A DNA stretch of 37,641 nucleotides. Origin: a virus. The stretch lies in the IMG/VR virus record IMGVR_UViG_3300032931_000199, positions 1 through 37,641 of that record; one strand, written 5' to 3'. Positions 35,342 to 37,641 of the stretch are shown here, piece after piece. The first letter of the stretch is position 1. Each line of letters opens with the position of its first letter. Under the pieces are notes generated by a model. It was not told the DNA's origin and did no database searches. It worked only from the letters and a program-made list of their open reading frames with translations. Position numbers and translations under genes: made by a program.

Positions 35342-35757
35342 AACGGCTTCTTTCCCCTCCTAAGGCACGGTGGCCGTCCGTAGCGGCGGCCGCCGTGCTG
35401 ATATTCCTTGCGGGCTGTACGATCCATGTTCACTTAATGGAAAATTGGAGACCAGAAAATGAATTCCAGTCAACCACAACCTCAGCCCCCGTTGGTTATG
35501 AAGGTGGTCTCCCAGCCGCCCGGCGGGCCACTAGAGAAGATTCTGATCGATCTGATCGGTCGATTCATCAACAAGTTCCCGCCCCGGTGGAAGACCCTGA
35601 CGGGCCTGATCCTCCTGGCGGCGAGTTGGTTGTTCCGGGCTTTCCTGGCGCCGCAACTTCCGCAGTACCCCTGGATGGAAACGGCCTCGGAGTGGCTGGA
35701 GTACGCCGCCCTGGCCCTGACCGGAATTGGAGTTTTTCACAAGGCCCTCCTGGCTGA
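35338..35757 (+). CDS. Putative small lipoprotein, overlapping a membrane protein gene
   Basis: A 139-residue protein starting at ATG 35338, overlapping the previous stop by 4 bases. The signal (VAAAAVLIFLAGC) ends in the lipobox LAGC. After TIHVHLMENWRPENEF the sequence becomes Pro/Gly/Asp-rich. From 35459 the same bases also encode the next gene in the +1 frame, which is probably why this tail looks disordered. A Pro-rich lipoprotein overlapping a second lysis-type gene recalls the outer-membrane spanin Rz1, but here the partner looks like a holin and no Rz is seen, so the spanin reading is only suggestive. Confidence 0.5.
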   Translation: MKRLLSPPKARWPSVAAAAVLIFLAGCTIHVHLMENWRPENEFQSTTTSAPVGYEGGLPAARRATREDSDRSDRSIHQQVPAPVEDPDGPDPPGGELVVPGFPGAATSAVPLDGNGLGVAGVRRPGPDRNWSFSQGPPG

Positions 35758-35776
35758 TCCGTCGAGGGTTAAGTAA
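35459..35776 (+). CDS. Membrane protein with two helices, holin-like
   Basis: A 105-residue protein from ATG 35459 with GGAG (35447-35450), overlapping the lipoprotein gene by 299 bases in the +1 frame. A Gln/Pro-rich N-terminus (MNSSQPQPQPPLVMK) is followed by two hydrophobic segments (TLTGLILLAASWLFRAFL and WLEYAALALTGIGVFHKALL). Among the first 50 codons about 37 have G or C at the third position. Size and topology fit a class II holin or antiholin. No endolysin gene is present in this window. Confidence 0.55.
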   Translation: MNSSQPQPQPPLVMKVVSQPPGGPLEKILIDLIGRFINKFPPRWKTLTGLILLAASWLFRAFLAPQLPQYPWMETASEWLEYAALALTGIGVFHKALLADPSRVK

Positions 35777-35792
35777 AGAAAGGATTTCCGTC

Positions 35793-36758
35793 ATGCCTCT
35801 CTCAACTTCGGTGTCGGACATGGAGCGAAATGTATCCGTCAACACGGGCGACGGGGCGCACCTGATTCGGGCCGTAACCGCTGCCGACTCGGGGGCCATG
35901 CTTCCCGGTCTTGATCCGGGATCGCTTGAGGGGACCGCCTTCCGAGCTGCGTTACTCGCTTCGGCCAACTGGGGGAGGGTCCTATACACCAAGCGGCTCT
36001 CCAACATTCGCCTTCGGTTCTTCGCTGGCGGCGCCGCCGACAACGGGTTCGGGAAGACGGTTGGCATAACGATCATCTCTTCCCCCCATCCGTCCTCGGA
36101 TCAACGTCCGGACCTCGCCGACCGGATTACGCCAGCGATGGGAAAGTCCAGGGTGGTCGCCAAGGGCATTCTCACCTTCAAGGGTAGTAGAACGGCGCTC
36201 AAGTGCCCAGTAACCGGGGCGGTCAGCACCTACAACTGGTACGAGGCCAGCGAGTTCGATGTCAGCCCCGGATTCCTGGACGACAGTGCGGTGAGACTCC
36301 ATCCGACCGATTCCGTAGTCGCTTCGGCAACTTCCGAGGTCCAAAAGATTACTCTGGTCAACGCCTCTGGGGGAGAATCCTACACGGTTGACTACAACGG
36401 CAGCGAAGCGAGCGCAGGCATCCCCTGGGATTCTCTGGCGTCCGTGGTCGAGGCGGCCCTGGTGGGCCTGAGTACGATCGGGGCCGGGGGATGCACAGTG
36501 GCCCGGGGCGGAGTCACCCCCAACTGGGAATACACCATCACCTTTGCCGGCGCCCTCGGTGTGGCCGGGAATCTTCCAATGATTGAGACCGCTGTTTTGA
36601 GTGGAGACTTGCAGGCGAATGTCACAGAGTTGACGCCCGGAGTAGAGGGATTCCAGAAGTACATCACTCTGGACGCCGAAGGAGACCAGCAACTACATAT
36701 TCAGGTGGACAGCATCGGAAGCACCGCCTTCCGTTGCGGGGCCGAGTGTGTTTCTTAG
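35793..36758 (+). CDS. Putative structural protein with inserted beta module
   Basis: A 321-residue protein from ATG 35793 with AAAGGA; the longer frame from 35727 overlaps the previous gene. The N-terminal half is beta-rich (LYTKRLSNIRLRFFAGG, VGITIISSPH, KGILTFKGSRTALKC). A beta module occupies residues about 182-292, and the chain then closes with strands ending IQVDSIGSTAFRCGAECVS. Two Cys near the end could pair. Being downstream of the lysis-type genes it may be a fibre or decoration protein. The family is not recognised. Confidence 0.55.
   Translation: MPLSTSVSDMERNVSVNTGDGAHLIRAVTAADSGAMLPGLDPGSLEGTAFRAALLASANWGRVLYTKRLSNIRLRFFAGGAADNGFGKTVGITIISSPHPSSDQRPDLADRITPAMGKSRVVAKGILTFKGSRTALKCPVTGAVSTYNWYEASEFDVSPGFLDDSAVRLHPTDSVVASATSEVQKITLVNASGGESYTVDYNGSEASAGIPWDSLASVVEAALVGLSTIGAGGCTVARGGVTPNWEYTITFAGALGVAGNLPMIETAVLSGDLQANVTELTPGVEGFQKYITLDAEGDQQLHIQVDSIGSTAFRCGAECVS
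36336..36668 (+). other. Shuffled beta module, copy E
   Basis: V-Q-K-I-T-L, Y-T-V-D-Y-N-G, G-I-P-W-D-S-L-A-S-V-V-E-A-A-L, I-G-A-G-G-C-T-V-A-R-G-G, Y-T-I-T-F-A-G-A-L, then L-P-M. Same order of elements as the other four copies. Confidence 0.7.
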
Positions 36759-36789
36759 GCGGCCCTTGTAGTCCCGACAGGAGTTTTCC

Positions 36790-37641
36790 ATGCCCTACGC
36801 CTCACCAGCCTACGATCCGACGATAACCGCCACCTGGCACGCCGGGTTCCCGTCCGCCACCATCGCGGTTACCGTTGGTACGGCGGGGGCGGCTGTCGCG
36901 TCCGTCGATGCGTATTGGTTTGGTTCGTTACATCGTCTGATGATAAATCAGCCCGGAACGTACACACTCACCGAAGTCAATGAGGTAGTGCGTGTGGTGG
37001 CGGGGGCCACCTGCGACAGGCTGACGCTCTGTATATGGGCCTGTCCGGGAGCCGTGTCCGCGTATCCTTCAAACACGAACAATGGCACTCTGCTGTTCAG
37101 CAAGGTTCTGAGCACTGCGAACATCACCGCCGAAACCGAAGTGACCCTGGCCATCAACGAGGCTCTGACCCTTACGGCCGCGAATCTCGATGCCGGAGGG
37201 GGAGCTATCAAAACCCTGTGGTGGTCGCTGTGCCAGCGGAAAACCGCAACCGGAGGAGCGACGCAGCTTGGGAATCGAAAACTGGTTACTGCTGAAAACC
37301 CTATCCCGTTGTGGTATAACACTACATGGGCTGATGCTGCGACCGACTCGCCCACACACATCACGACGGCATCAGATACGGGGGCGTATGAGTCTCTCGG
37401 ACAACTCACGTTTACGACCACGGTGTTGACACCCTATATCAAAGGCTTGCAAACCGTCGCGGCGCAATCCTACCGGCTCCCGTGGTGCAGCACGCATCCC
37501 TACGCGGTGATCCTCGATGGGGTCACTGCCGACCACGGGGGAAAGATGGGGCTCGATTTCGCCACCTACAATGGGGCGGCAGCCGCAGTCGTGATCGGTG
37601 GATTCGAGTTGGACTACACCGGCGGAGACCACGCCGGAACG
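36790..37641 (+). CDS. Putative structural protein, truncated by window end
   Basis: ATG 36790 lies 6 bases after AGGAG (36779-36783). The frame is open for 284 codons to the last base of the window and has no stop there. The protein starts MPYASPAYDPTITATWHAGF and is Thr/Ala/Gly-rich with many predicted strands (TATWHAGFPSATIAVTVG, DRLTLCIWACPGAVSAYP, YAVILDGVTADHGGKMGLDF). It does not show the beta module. The composition matches the structural genes before it, so a virion surface or fibre protein is likely. Confidence 0.6.
   Translation, partial: MPYASPAYDPTITATWHAGFPSATIAVTVGTAGAAVASVDAYWFGSLHRLMINQPGTYTLTEVNEVVRVVAGATCDRLTLCIWACPGAVSAYPSNTNNGTLLFSKVLSTANITAETEVTLAINEALTLTAANLDAGGGAIKTLWWSLCQRKTATGGATQLGNRKLVTAENPIPLWYNTTWADAATDSPTHITTASDTGAYESLGQLTFTTTVLTPYIKGLQTVAAQSYRLPWCSTHPYAVILDGVTADHGGKMGLDFATYNGAAAAVVIGGFELDYTGGDHAGT

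Noticed and set aside
1-37641. tRNA genes, CRISPR arrays, insertion sequences, integrase or attachment sites
   Set aside because: Gaps are too short for tRNA genes, and no spaced repeats, transposase or recombinase motifs were seen.

Overview
This window is a late structural region of a tailed bacteriophage, most likely a podovirus with a P22-like head and tail machine. It is GC-rich and densely packed, with every supported gene on the + strand and no gene-free stretch over about 100 bases. The gene order portal, scaffold, coat, connector/tail hub, tail fibre, ejection proteins, lysis-type genes supports this reading. Two lipoproteins and holin-like proteins suggest a Gram-negative host; the host group cannot be read from the sequence. 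The terminase would be expected upstream and no endolysin is visible.

Layout: 1-604 holds the tail of an upstream gene and a small membrane protein. 707-5276 is the head module (portal, scaffold, major capsid protein). 5371-9590 holds two paralogous small structural proteins, an unknown, a connector-like protein, a putative virion surface protein and a small ORF. 9594-16191 holds a fibre/connector fusion, a beta-propeller tail hub/nozzle and a collar-type tail protein. 16200-18602 encodes two helical internal (ejection) proteins. 18619-34389 is a single ORF of about 5,256 residues, a giant polyvalent virion protein. In order it carries a GNIDL-type virion motif, a ParB-like domain, an N6-adenine methyltransferase, a strawberry-notch-type helicase, a zincin-like peptidase motif (HEAAGH) and a C-terminal LPD38-like domain. 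34407-35776 is a cluster of small membrane proteins and lipoproteins; 35793 to the window end holds two more putative structural genes, the last running off the edge.

Two things stand out. First, at three places where the giant protein becomes a disordered, G/P/R-rich linker, a second ORF starts in the +1 frame behind a good Shine-Dalgarno sequence. The largest (27095-27634) reads like a folded protein, and its frame, not the giant frame, shows the high GC third-position signal. These look like genes overprinted inside the linkers of the giant gene. Second, one beta-rich module of about 100 residues appears in five different structural proteins at unrelated positions. Two paralogous pairs show that it entered after duplication, so it behaves as a shuffled cassette in the virion.

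How the parts would work together (inference): the portal, connector and hub form the channel. The two helical proteins and the giant protein would be packaged and ejected with the DNA, delivering ParB, methylase and helicase activities into the host at the start of infection. The small membrane proteins would act in lysis.
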